Positions 24,179-33,737 of a stretch of DNA of 64,000 nucleotides are shown in pieces. The stretch is from Oscillospiraceae bacterium (GTDB lineage Bacteria; Bacillota; Clostridia; Oscillospirales; Oscillospiraceae). The notes beneath the pieces are model-generated. The model searched no databases, was not told the DNA's origin, and was given only the letters and a program-made list of their open reading frames with translations. The position numbers and the translations under genes are program-made. The stretch is taken from NCBI GenBank assembly GCA_902767915.1, contig CACXJE010000009.1, forward strand, positions 1-64,000. The letters run 5' to 3'. The stretch's first letter is position 1. Each line of letters starts with the position of its first letter.

Positions 24179-24718
24179 TTACTGCTTCTTCCCGAAGCCC
24201 AGGCAGGACCAGTTTTTGATGAAATATTCCACACCGGAATAGATGGTGGGCAGCAGAATCACCAGGATGATGACCCAGTTGAGCCAGCACCAATCATGGA
24301 AGACGATCCATACACAGAGGGCCACCATGGTGGAGAAGGTCTTGACCTTGCCGGACCAGCCCGCCGCGATCACGTTGCCCTTCCCTGCCGCCACCAGACG
24401 CAGACCGGTGACCGCAAATTCCCGGGTCAGCACGATCATCAGCGCCCAGGCGGGGAACAGCCCCCATTGCGTGAAAATCGTCATGGCAGAAATGACCAGC
24501 AGCTTATCCGCCAGAGGATCCAGGAACTTGCCGAAGTCGGAAACCTGATTGTATTTCCGGGCAATGTGGCCGTCCACAAAGTCGGTGAGGCTGGCCAGAA
24601 TGAAGATGCCCAGGGCCAGCCATTTGAGCCAGTCATAACAGGGGCTCAGAAGGAACGCCGCCATAAAAGCGGGAATCATTACCACACGGGCCAGAGTGAA
24701 TTTACTTGCAGTTGTCAT
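24179..24718 (-). CDS. pgsA: CDP-diacylglycerol--glycerol-3-phosphate phosphatidyltransferase
   Basis: A 179-aa integral membrane enzyme making phosphatidylglycerol phosphate. The CDP-alcohol phosphatidyltransferase motif is complete: TDFVDGHIARKYNQVSDFG, then KFLDPLADK (pattern D-x2-DG-x2-AR-x8-G-x3-D-x3-D). Several hydrophobic helices surround it. The ATG overlaps the stop of rimO by 4 bp, an arrangement (rimO-pgsA) frequent in Clostridia. Length is normal. Confidence 0.95.
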   Translation of the reverse strand: MTTASKFTLARVVMIPAFMAAFLLSPCYDWLKWLALGIFILASLTDFVDGHIARKYNQVSDFGKFLDPLADKLLVISAMTIFTQWGLFPAWALMIVLTREFAVTGLRLVAAGKGNVIAAGWSGKVKTFSTMVALCVWIVFHDWCWLNWVIILVILLPTIYSGVEYFIKNWSCLGFGKKQ

Positions 24719-26040
24719 TGTTCATCAGCCTCCCTGCCGATCAAATCGCCGTCCTCGGCGCCTAAAATCTCAACCTTTACAAATGTTCCCGGCGCATAGT
24801 CCGAATCCGAAGTAAACCGGACCTGTCCGTCGATGCCGGGGGAATCCGCGTAGGTTCTGCCGTAGTATTCGGCTCCGTCGAAGTCCTCCACGAGAACCTC
24901 CAGAATCTTGTCAAACTGGGATTCATTCCAGGCATCAATGACCTCGGACTGGAGCTCGGCAATGTAGTCCGCACGGCGGCGGGCAACTTCCTCGTCGGGG
25001 TATTCCATTTTGGCAGCAGGGGTCCCCTCCTCCGGAGAGAAGGCAAAGGCGCCCACCCGCTCCAGCCGGTGGCGGCGGAGGAACTCGCAGAGCTCCTCGA
25101 ACTCCGCTTCCCCTTCTCCCGGCAGGCCCGCAATCAGGCTGGTGCGGATGACCAGCCCCGGGATCCGCTCCCGAAGCTTCGGGAACAGCGCCTCCAGATA
25201 GGCCTTGTTGCCCCGGCGGTTCATTCTGCGGAGGATTTCATCGTTGACGTGCTGGATGGGAATGTCCAGATACTTGACGATTTTGGGCTCCTCAGCCATG
25301 ACGTCGATCAGCTCATCGGTGATCTCATCCGGGTAGGTATAGTGAACCCGGACCCAGTGGATGCCCTCCACCCGGCACAGCCGGCGCAGAAGCTCCGGCA
25401 GCATCCGCTTGCCGTAACGGTCGATGCCGTAGCGGGAGGTGTCCTGGGCAACCACGATCAGCTCCTTGGTCCCGTTTGCCGCAAGGCTCTCGGCCTCTGT
25501 CACGATGTCCTCCATGGCACGGCTCCGGAACTTTCCCCGCAGCTTCGGGATCACGCAGAAGGCGCAGCAGTTGTCGCAGCCCTCCGCGATTTTCACAAAG
25601 GAGTACCAGGCCGGCGTGGTGAGGATCCGCCCGGTTTCACGGACAGGCTCATGGATGGAGCAGAACTCGGAGACCACCCGGCCCTCGAACAGCTGCCTGG
25701 CAGCGGCCACCACATCGTGATAGCTGCCTGTGCCGAGAATGCCGTCCACCTCGGGAAGCTCCGTCAGAATCTCCTGCTGATAACGCTGGGCCAGGCAGCC
25801 GGTCACAAGAATTTTCTTGACCCGGCCTTCCGCCTTCTTTTGACCGGCGGCAAGGATATTGTCAATGGCCTCGCTTTTCGCGGCGTCGATGAAGCCGCAG
25901 GTGTTGATGACCACCAGATCCACGTCCTCCGGCTCCGGATGGATCTCCCATCCTGCCTGGGACATCAGATACATCATCTGCTCGCAGTCCACCTGGTTCT
26001 TGGCGCAGCCCAGCGAAACGAAAGAAACAGTATGCTTCAT
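24715..26040 (-). CDS. rimO: Ribosomal protein S12 methylthiotransferase RimO
   Basis: A 441-aa radical SAM methylthiotransferase modifying Asp of ribosomal protein S12. The N-terminal UPF0004 domain has SLGCAKNQVDCEQM and VINTCGF with its three cysteines (third in VTGCLAQRY). The radical SAM cluster is CDNCCAFCVIP. A C-terminal TRAM domain ends the protein. The S12-type signature SLGCAKNxVD separates it from MiaB. Start at 26040 follows AGGAG by 8 bases; a longer frame through the upstream repeat region is rejected. Coupled to pgsA by an ATGA overlap. Confidence 0.96.
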   Translation of the reverse strand: MKHTVSFVSLGCAKNQVDCEQMMYLMSQAGWEIHPEPEDVDLVVINTCGFIDAAKSEAIDNILAAGQKKAEGRVKKILVTGCLAQRYQQEILTELPEVDGILGTGSYHDVVAAARQLFEGRVVSEFCSIHEPVRETGRILTTPAWYSFVKIAEGCDNCCAFCVIPKLRGKFRSRAMEDIVTEAESLAANGTKELIVVAQDTSRYGIDRYGKRMLPELLRRLCRVEGIHWVRVHYTYPDEITDELIDVMAEEPKIVKYLDIPIQHVNDEILRRMNRRGNKAYLEALFPKLRERIPGLVIRTSLIAGLPGEGEAEFEELCEFLRRHRLERVGAFAFSPEEGTPAAKMEYPDEEVARRRADYIAELQSEVIDAWNESQFDKILEVLVEDFDGAEYYGRTYADSPGIDGQVRFTSDSDYAPGTFVKVEILGAEDGDLIGREADEQ

Positions 26041-26116
26041 AGCTATGCTCCTACTATGCTTGATAAAGTATCCCCTATGGGGATATGAAGTATGCCTGTC
26101 GGCACAGGATGCTTCA
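26041..26116. repeat. Hairpin-repeat array between recX and rimO
   Basis: The whole recX-rimO gap is built of short units on the minus strand: GAATGAAGCATCCTGTGCCG, then ACAGGCATACTTCAT, then ATCCCCATAGGGGATACTTTAT. Units carry small hairpins (ATCCCC with GGGGAT; CCTGTGCCGACAGG). The first unit supplies the TGA stop of recX. The same family fills the whiA-dnaE gap. Confidence 0.7.
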
Positions 26117-26725
26117 TTCCGCCTGCAGCTTTTCCAGAGCCTCTCGCACCTGGGACCAGGTATAGCCCCGGCGGATGGCTGCTGCGGCTGCGCTGCGGAC
26201 CTGTTTTTCATCCGGTTCGGCGCCCAAGCGCTTTTCCAGGAAGGTCATCAGGGCCTCGGACATATCCGGCATGGTCTCCAGGGCTTCCTCCCAATACTGA
26301 CGGGGAATCCGCTTTTCATAGAGCATCTGCCGGATCCGCTCCGCGCCGTAGCCCCGGGCCACACCCCGGGAGACGATCTGGCGGGCAGTCTCTGCGTCGT
26401 CCAGCAGGTTGAGATCCGAGAGCCATTCCACCGCGTTCTTCGCGTCCTCCGGATTCTCCCCCTTTTGGGTGAGCCGACGCTGCAGGTCCCCTTTGGAGAC
26501 CGCTGAAGCAGAGATGATCCGCACGGCCCTCTGCTTGGCAGAGAGGGCGCTGTTGGCCTCCTCCAAGGCGGAAAGCTCCGATTCGGAGAGGCATCTGCCG
26601 GGATAGAGGCCCTGGTCCTGTACCGTCTGGGGCAGATATTTCCGGGTCCTCCCGTCCTCAAAGACCACAACGGTTTTCCCGTTGGGCCGTTTGGGCGGAA
26701 GGATCGCCTTGATGATGTGCTCCAT
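26114..26725 (-). CDS. recX: Regulatory protein RecX
   Basis: A 203-aa helical protein that modulates RecA filaments. Three-helix repeats are visible: SAKQRAVRIISASAVSKGDL with RRLTQKG, then DAKNAVEWLSDLNLLDDAET with ARQIVSRGVARGYGAERI, and the C-terminal RGYTWSQVREALEKL. It lies about 100 bp downstream of recA on the same strand. Its stop codon is the first TGA of a repeat array. Family length is normal. Confidence 0.93.
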   Translation of the reverse strand: MEHIIKAILPPKRPNGKTVVVFEDGRTRKYLPQTVQDQGLYPGRCLSESELSALEEANSALSAKQRAVRIISASAVSKGDLQRRLTQKGENPEDAKNAVEWLSDLNLLDDAETARQIVSRGVARGYGAERIRQMLYEKRIPRQYWEEALETMPDMSEALMTFLEKRLGAEPDEKQVRSAAAAAIRRGYTWSQVREALEKLQAE

Positions 26726-26824
26726 GGGTACTCCTCCGTGTTTTTTGATCCGGGTGGGATTCGCGGCAGGCCGGCAGATTGCCGGCGCTACAATCTCTGT
26801 TCCCTGTTCCCGGTTCCCTGATCA

Positions 26825-27934
<1,110 letters not shown>

Positions 27935-28021
27935 GTTATTTCTACCTCACTTGTTTTAAGATAGGTCAATTATAAACTTCTTTTTGTCCCATATTCGGGA
28001 CGGCTGCCAGGGAATAAGCAG

Positions 28022-28088
28022 GAAGTAAGAAGTAAAAGGTAAGAAGTTTCCGCCTCGATACCCAATTACTTATTACTTATTACTTCTT
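28022..28088. repeat. Iterated AAGTAA-type inverted repeat between prmC and recA
   Basis: GGAAGTAAGAAGTAAAAGGT continuing into AAGAAG (about 28022-28047) faces ATTACTTATTACTTATTACT (about 28065-28085). The two tracts are complementary over much of their length and can form a long AT-rich hairpin. It lies 3' of prmC and 5' of recA. Similar tracts occur between genes in related genomes, from memory. Confidence 0.55.
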
Positions 28089-28124
28089 TCTCTCTGTGAC
28101 CTGGCGGGCGCTCCCTGCGCGCAC

Positions 28125-28997
28125 CTACAGCGTTTCCTCTCCGAACCGGGCCAGAACCGCCCGGACGATGCCGGAGTTGTCCTCCCGGAGCTCCAGGATC
28201 TCACAGCCGGCGGCCTGCAGGATGGCGCAGACCGCGTTCTCCTGCCCCATGCCGAATTCCAGGGCCAGAAAGCCCCCGGGACGCAGGGCGGAGAGGCAAT
28301 TCTTGGTGATGGCCCGGTAGAAATCCAGGCCGTCCGTGCCCCCGTGGAGGGCCAGATGCGGTTCAAAATCCCGCACAGAGGGATCCAGCTGCTCCATTTC
28401 CGCAGTAGTCACATAGGGCGGATTGGACACGATCAGATCGAATTTTCCGAGAAACGGCGCCGCAGGCTTGGTGACGTCCACCGGAACACAGGTGACCCGG
28501 CCCGTCAGCTTCAGGTCTGTGACATTCTTTTTCGCCACCCGCAGAGCTGCCTGGGAAACATCCGAAAGGGTGACCTTCGCGTCCTTGACCCGGCGGGCGA
28601 TGGCAAGGCCGATGCAGCCGGAGCCGGTGCAAAGATCCAGGACCCGGGGATTCTGCTCCAGATACATGGTCTTTTTAATGGCCAGGTCCGTCACCGCCAT
28701 GGTATCGTCCCTGGGGATCAGCACGTCCGGCGTTACGGTCAGGGTCATATCGTAGAAGTCCCACTGGCCCAGAATGTAGGCAATGGGCTCCCCCTGCAGA
28801 TGCCGGCGCACATAGTCTTCGGTCCGGCGGCAGATCTCCTCGGAGGCGTAAAGCGCCCGATCCGCCACGATGGCCTCCGGCGTCTTGCCGGAGGCGGCGC
28901 AGAGCAGCTCCCTGGCCATATTGGAGGCGTACATGCCGTCTGTGGGCAGCATGGCCTTTCGGGCGTCCAGGTACAGGTCGGCGTAGGTTTTTACCAT
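28125..28997 (-). CDS. prmC: Release factor glutamine methyltransferase PrmC
   Basis: A 290-aa SAM-dependent enzyme methylating the GGQ glutamine of peptide release factors. The N-terminal helical domain (about 1-75) has EDYVRRHLQGEPIAYILG, with the motif typical of PrmC. The Rossmann part has VLDLCTGSGCIGLAIA and the catalytic NPPYV motif (VSNPPYVTTAEM), with LALHGGTDGLDFYR after it. It overlaps the upstream DUF1385 gene by 7 bp, the usual Clostridial pairing. Confidence 0.95.
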   Translation of the reverse strand: MVKTYADLYLDARKAMLPTDGMYASNMARELLCAASGKTPEAIVADRALYASEEICRRTEDYVRRHLQGEPIAYILGQWDFYDMTLTVTPDVLIPRDDTMAVTDLAIKKTMYLEQNPRVLDLCTGSGCIGLAIARRVKDAKVTLSDVSQAALRVAKKNVTDLKLTGRVTCVPVDVTKPAAPFLGKFDLIVSNPPYVTTAEMEQLDPSVRDFEPHLALHGGTDGLDFYRAITKNCLSALRPGGFLALEFGMGQENAVCAILQAAGCEILELREDNSGIVRAVLARFGEETL

Positions 28998-30010
28998 TTA
29001 TCCGCTCCCTCCTCTTCGGGGAGGACCAGGGTCAGCGCCTCGATGGCGACCTCGATCATGGAGTCGTCCGGCTCGTTGGTAGTAAAGTTCTGGAACCACA
29101 TGCCGGGCGCCGTCAGAATCCGGGTGAACCAGTTGTCATGCCGGCCCACCAGGCGGTTGATCTCGTAGCTGATGGTGACCACCAGGGGCAGCATCACAAC
29201 GATTTTGATGCCCATCATCAGGAGGTTATAGAGCAGCCGGCTCTCCTGCTGCAGCACCCGCAGCCCGGGGATCCAGGCGTTCAAAAGGGCGGACAGGACC
29301 GTAAACAGAAAGATGGACAGGGCCATCACAACAAACAGGAAGCTGGTGCCGCAGCGGGGATGCTTGCGGGTCATCCTCCGGACGTTTTCCACGGTCAGAG
29401 GCAGCTTGGCCTCATAGCAGCGGATGGTCTTATGCTCCGCGCCATGGTAGGAAAAAACGCGGCGCATATCCTTCAGCTTGGACACGCCGATCATATAGGC
29501 CAGGAAAATCACGATCCGGATCAAGCCCTCCACCAGATGCTGCACCACGACCCCGCAGCCGGTGAGCCGCTGGAGCAGGTTGCCCAGCAGCATCGGGACC
29601 AGGAAGAACAGAACCACGGAAAAGCCGATGCCCAGGACCACGGAAATCGTGATCAGCACGGACATGAATTTCTCGCTGCCCAGCTTTTTTTCCAGCCATT
29701 GATCCAGCTTGGAGGGCTCTTGATTTTGCGTTTCTTCCTCCTCCATGCCGGATTTCTCGGCGGACCACATCAGAGATTTCACACCGGAAATCATGGAGCC
29801 TCCGAAATTGACGATACCGCGAATCAGAGGCCAGGTCAGAATGCCGGTCTTTTTCTTCAGAGGCTCCACCTTTTGGAGCAGGCCCTCCTTCGGATTGCGA
29901 ACCACAATGGCCTGCTTTTCCGGACCACGCATCAGAATCCCCTCGATCAGAGCCTGACCGCCGATCATGGTCTTGAATTGTTCTTTTACGGGACAGCTCT
30001 CTTTTGCCAT
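28991..30010 (-). CDS. DUF1385 membrane protein (YqhQ-like)
   Basis: A 339-aa protein of the DUF1385 family. The N-terminal cytosolic motif is clear (IGGQALIEGILMRGPEKQAI). It is followed by a membrane part with four or five helices (VLITISVVLGIGFSVVLFFL and others) and the conserved FSYHGAEHKTIRCYE and HPRCGTSFL. The function is unproven; it is often next to prmC and prfA in Firmicutes. It overlaps prmC by 7 bp, so the two are translated together. The charged segment at about 70-100 is variable. Confidence 0.9.
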   Translation of the reverse strand: MAKESCPVKEQFKTMIGGQALIEGILMRGPEKQAIVVRNPKEGLLQKVEPLKKKTGILTWPLIRGIVNFGGSMISGVKSLMWSAEKSGMEEEETQNQEPSKLDQWLEKKLGSEKFMSVLITISVVLGIGFSVVLFFLVPMLLGNLLQRLTGCGVVVQHLVEGLIRIVIFLAYMIGVSKLKDMRRVFSYHGAEHKTIRCYEAKLPLTVENVRRMTRKHPRCGTSFLFVVMALSIFLFTVLSALLNAWIPGLRVLQQESRLLYNLLMMGIKIVVMLPLVVTISYEINRLVGRHDNWFTRILTAPGMWFQNFTTNEPDDSMIEVAIEALTLVLPEEEGADKW

Positions 30011-30048
30011 GACTTGTCCCTCCTTTTGTTTGTTTTGCTGCAGCCTTG

Positions 30049-31512
30049 TCAGGTGATTGGCAGCGAAACCGTTACCAGCGTACCGCCGCCTTCGGCGTTC
30101 GCCAGATCCAGTTTGCCGCCGTGCATGGTGACGATCTCCTCACAGACCGCCAGGCCGATGCCGGAGCCTCTGGCCTTGGAGCTGCCCTTGTAGAATTTCA
30201 TCTTGACGTGGGGCAGCTCTTCCTCCGGGATGCCCGGGCCATAGTCCCGGATCCGAATCACCACGCTGCTTCCCTCCCGATTGAGGGAGGCTGTGATCTT
30301 CTTGCCTTCGCCGCCGTGCTTGGCAGCGTTGTCCAGGATATTCAGGAACACCTGGCGCATCCGTTCCGGATCGCAGGAGATCTCCGGGATATCCTCATCG
30401 CTGTCCAGATATTCCAGCTCGATGCCCTCCTGCCGCAGACGGCTGCCATACATGAAGATCATATCTTCAAAATCCGCCCGCAGATCGCATTGCCGGACGT
30501 TCAGCGTAAATCGGCCGTCCTGCATCCGGGTAAACTCCAGCAGCTCCTCCACCATGGAGGTCAGCCGCTTGGCCTCCCGCAGAATGATGGAGATGCCGCG
30601 CTTGGTCTCCTCGGGGTCCACGCCGCCGTCCTGCAGGGTCTCGCCCCAGCCGGTAATAGCTGTCAAGGGCGTCCGCAGCTCGTGGGAGACCGAGGACACG
30701 AACTCCGACTGCATCTTTTCGGACTGGCTGATTTTGTTGGACATATCGTTGATGGTATCGGCCAGCTCGCCGATCTCATCGTCAAATTTCTTTTGGATCT
30801 GGACGCCGTAGCTGCCGCCGGCAATTCGCTTGGCGGTCTCGGTGATCTCCGCCACCGGCACCAGAATGGACTTGAAATAGAGCCGGCTGCTCCAATAGAC
30901 GATCAGCACCACCAGGGCCGAGAAGACCAGGGCCACCAGCAGGGTCAGAAGAATGAACCGGTCGGCGTTCTTGGTGCTGGTCACGAACCGCAGCACGCCC
31001 ACCACTCTGCCGTCGGAATACACCATCGGCATGGTGACAGACATGATCCGTTCCTTGGTGGAGGGGTTCTTGCCCACGAAATAGACCGAGCTCCGGGTGG
31101 ACAGGGCCCTGTTGACGTCGTCGGTTTCCACCCGCTCCTCCGCGAACATGCCGTAGGAGGAAACCACCAGCTTACCGCTCTCGTCTACAAACTGCAGCTC
31201 CAGCCTGTCCTTATTTTCGTAGTTCTGTACCAGCAGGACGCAGGAGGCATAGCACTCGTCATAGTCCAGGTTCAGATAGTTCCGCAAAAAGGCTGCCGTG
31301 GTATCGGCCTCCGCCTCCAAGCCGGATCGCATCGTGGAATAGGTATAGATGCCGTTGGCAAGGGTAAAGGCCAGGCCCGCCAGAATCATCAGGGCCGTGA
31401 CCAGGCTCAGAATGTTCTTGAGCCACCGTTGGCGGATGCCGCTGGCCATGATTTTCCGGATTTTTTTGCGTTTTGTTTTATCGCTTTTTTTCTGTTCCGG
31501 ATCCTTCTTCAT
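30049..31512 (-). CDS. Sensor histidine kinase with extracytoplasmic sensor
   Basis: A 487-aa transmembrane kinase. Two helices (about 31-55 and 192-212) enclose a roughly 135-residue exported single-Cache-like sensor. A HAMP domain follows (SILVPVAEITETAKRIAGG). The dimerisation box is FVSSVSHELRTPLTAITGW, with the phospho-acceptor His. The ATPase has NILDNAAKHG, RDYGPGIPEEE and GSGIGLAVCEEI. It is a WalK/ResE-type partner of the OmpR-family regulator whose stop codon is 3 bp upstream. A lipoprotein gene precedes both. Confidence 0.93.
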   Translation of the reverse strand: MKKDPEQKKSDKTKRKKIRKIMASGIRQRWLKNILSLVTALMILAGLAFTLANGIYTYSTMRSGLEAEADTTAAFLRNYLNLDYDECYASCVLLVQNYENKDRLELQFVDESGKLVVSSYGMFAEERVETDDVNRALSTRSSVYFVGKNPSTKERIMSVTMPMVYSDGRVVGVLRFVTSTKNADRFILLTLLVALVFSALVVLIVYWSSRLYFKSILVPVAEITETAKRIAGGSYGVQIQKKFDDEIGELADTINDMSNKISQSEKMQSEFVSSVSHELRTPLTAITGWGETLQDGGVDPEETKRGISIILREAKRLTSMVEELLEFTRMQDGRFTLNVRQCDLRADFEDMIFMYGSRLRQEGIELEYLDSDEDIPEISCDPERMRQVFLNILDNAAKHGGEGKKITASLNREGSSVVIRIRDYGPGIPEEELPHVKMKFYKGSSKARGSGIGLAVCEEIVTMHGGKLDLANAEGGGTLVTVSLPIT

Positions 31513-31515
31513 GCG

Positions 31516-32202
31516 TTATGCACCCCATTTGTAACCAAAGCCCCAGACGGTGGTAATAAAAGTGGGATTCGCGGTGTCATTCTCGATCTTGATGCGAAGG
31601 CGGCGGATGTTCACGTCCACGATCTTCAGCTCGCCGTCATAGTCTCTGCCCCAGACGCTGGTCAGAATATCCTCCCGGGACAGGGCTCTGCCGGGGTTCT
31701 GCATGAACAGCTTCATAATCGCGTACTCCACCTGGGTCAGCTTGATCCGCTGGCCGTCCTTTTCCAGAGTGCGGTTCCGGGTGTTGAGCACAAAGGGTCC
31801 CTGGCTCAGCACCTCGGCGTCGGCGTTGGAATCACCGCCGATCCGGCGGTAGAGGGCGTCGATCCGGGCGGTGAGCTCCGCCGGAGAGAAGGGCTTGGTG
31901 ACATAGTCGTCGGCGCCGGTCATCAGGCCGGTAACCTTGTCCATCTCCTGGGTTCTGGCGGTCAGCATAATGATGCCGATGACCTTGTTGGTGGCACGGA
32001 TATTCCGGCAGACCTCGAATCCGTCGATGTCCGGCAGCATGATGTCCAGAATGGCGACGCCGATATCCGGATGCTCCTTCAGCTTTTCCAGGGCTTCCAT
32101 GCCGGTTCCCGCCTCAATGGCGTCATAGCCGGCCCGGCGAAGGTTGATGACCACAAAGCTGCGAATCGAAACCTCGTCTTCCAATATCAGTACTTTCTTC
32201 AT
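31516..32202 (-). CDS. OmpR/PhoB-family response regulator
   Basis: A 228-aa regulator. The receiver has acidic residues Glu8-Asp9, phospho-acceptor Asp53 in AILDIMLPDIDG, Thr81 and Lys103 in YVTKPF. The winged-helix output domain (about 130-228) has LTQVEYAIMKLFMQNPGRAL, SREDILTSVWG and VDVNIRRLRIKIE, with TVWGFGYKW at the end. It lies between the lipoprotein and kinase genes in one transcript. Targets unknown. Confidence 0.95.
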   Translation of the reverse strand: MKKVLILEDEVSIRSFVVINLRRAGYDAIEAGTGMEALEKLKEHPDIGVAILDIMLPDIDGFEVCRNIRATNKVIGIIMLTARTQEMDKVTGLMTGADDYVTKPFSPAELTARIDALYRRIGGDSNADAEVLSQGPFVLNTRNRTLEKDGQRIKLTQVEYAIMKLFMQNPGRALSREDILTSVWGRDYDGELKIVDVNIRRLRIKIENDTANPTFITTVWGFGYKWGA

Positions 32203-32230
32203 ATCTTAAATCCCTTTCAAGCGGTTTTTC

Positions 32231-33559
32231 TCAATTTGTTCCTTCGCCCGGGAGCAGGTCCAGGGAGATAAAGCTGAATCTCGCCTGCAGCTCTTCCCGG
32301 GTCAGGGTGCAGCCTTCTCCCATCAGAGCGGCAAAAAACACGTCGCCCCGGTTGGACAGCAGGAACCGTCCCTCCTGCTCGCATTGTGCCTCCGCGCCGT
32401 CGCCGCTGTAGGCAATCACCGTCAGCAGCACAACCCGGTCCCCCGTTTCATCCACGGTACTGAATTCGGTGCCGGAACGGCTTTCTCCGATCTGGACCTT
32501 GGTGACGCAGAGATTCTCACACCAGGATTCCGGCAGATACAGGAACCAGCCCTCACCGTAGTTGTGGTAGGTGGTCATTTTTTCGGTCCGGGCGCCGTCA
32601 ACGCCCAGGTTGTACCAGACGATCCGGTATTGACCCTCGGAGCCCTCGTCCCCGGCAATGGGCTGCAGGGGCAGGGTGTTCGGCATTTCGATCAGACCGT
32701 CATTGTCGATGTCGGTGCTGTAGACGTAGTAGTTCCGCACCGTCTGGGAGCTCTGACCGCTCTCGTCATTCCGGGTGATGTTGGCAAAGCCCTTCTCCCC
32801 CATGGCAAAGACGTCGGTGATCAGATTGTTTTCATCATAGGCGCTGGCCACAAAGACCGCGGGCACATCCTGCGCCAGGTTGCCGGTCAGAATCCGCTTG
32901 ACGGAATCCGCCGACATGGACAGGCTGGCCTCCGCTTCCTTCTGCAGCTCGCCGTCATGGAACCGGTAAAGGTCCGCAATCGCCTTGGGCCCGTTTGGGT
33001 TGGCCAGCAGCAGGAACAGGTCGGTCAGCTGGTCGCCGTCGATATCCAGGGTCGTAAAGGCAGCGTAGCGGGAGCTCATCAGCTCCGTTACCGTGTCGTT
33101 CTTCAGGGAATAGACGCTTAAGAATTGCTGGACCTGCTCACCGATTCGCCGGGAGAGCAAAATTTCCAGGCCCGGCTCTCCGTCGATCTGGGCGTACTGG
33201 ACGCTGTCAAAGGCGGAGCCGTCCCCCTCCAGGGTGCAGATGACCCGGTAGTCCTCACGGCTCTGCTTAAGAATCAGAACCTTCAAGGGGCGCTCGGCGT
33301 CCATCTTGCAGAACACCAGGGCTTCCTCTACCCCGTCGCCGTCCAGATCCACCTGCTGGATCGTCTGGCGGTTGGCGCCGGACACCGGCGCGGAGTAGCT
33401 TCCGTCCCCCATGGCTTCTTCCACAGCAGCCTGCAGGGAACGGTATTTCTCTGAGCGCTTGGGGAGGGCATAGAAATCGTCGCTGTCAAAGGCATAGCAG
33501 CCCGTGAACAGCAGCACGACCAGCAGGATCATCGCCGCGACGCTCCATTTGCCTTTCAT
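32231..33559 (-). CDS. Lipoprotein with FG-GAP/EF-hand-like repeats
   Basis: A 442-aa lipoprotein. The signal peptide ends at lipobox LFTGC (about 17-21). The body holds acidic calcium-type loops in repeated beta blades: QVDLDGDGVEEALVF, TLDIDGDQLTDLFLL and STDIDNDGLIEMP, as in FG-GAP or VCBS-like propeller repeats. The C-terminal part (about 300-442) is a separate beta domain. Start at 33559 follows AAAGGAGGGAG; the longer frame adds 14 residues before the signal peptide. It is first in the operon with a two-component system and may act as its outside accessory sensor; this is inferred from position. Confidence 0.75.
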   Translation of the reverse strand: MKGKWSVAAMILLVVLLFTGCYAFDSDDFYALPKRSEKYRSLQAAVEEAMGDGSYSAPVSGANRQTIQQVDLDGDGVEEALVFCKMDAERPLKVLILKQSREDYRVICTLEGDGSAFDSVQYAQIDGEPGLEILLSRRIGEQVQQFLSVYSLKNDTVTELMSSRYAAFTTLDIDGDQLTDLFLLLANPNGPKAIADLYRFHDGELQKEAEASLSMSADSVKRILTGNLAQDVPAVFVASAYDENNLITDVFAMGEKGFANITRNDESGQSSQTVRNYYVYSTDIDNDGLIEMPNTLPLQPIAGDEGSEGQYRIVWYNLGVDGARTEKMTTYHNYGEGWFLYLPESWCENLCVTKVQIGESRSGTEFSTVDETGDRVVLLTVIAYSGDGAEAQCEQEGRFLLSNRGDVFFAALMGEGCTLTREELQARFSFISLDLLPGEGTN

Positions 33560-33737
33560 AGGCTCCCTCCTTTGCGCAAAACTTGAAAAATAACAATTCA
33601 TAGTAGCTCAGGTTACAGTATACCACAAGCGGTTGAAAAAGTGTAGCTTTTTTTTGAACTTTTCAGAGGTTTTTGTAATCTTTTCGGGTCAGAAAGCCGC
33701 CTGCGTCTGATTCCGCACAGCGCTTGGGACGCTGCGA

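Noticed and set aside
24715..26211. 57-residue N-terminal extension of RimO
   Set aside because: It would be translated through the intergenic repeat array, while a good ribosome site and the family-typical N-terminus are at 26040.
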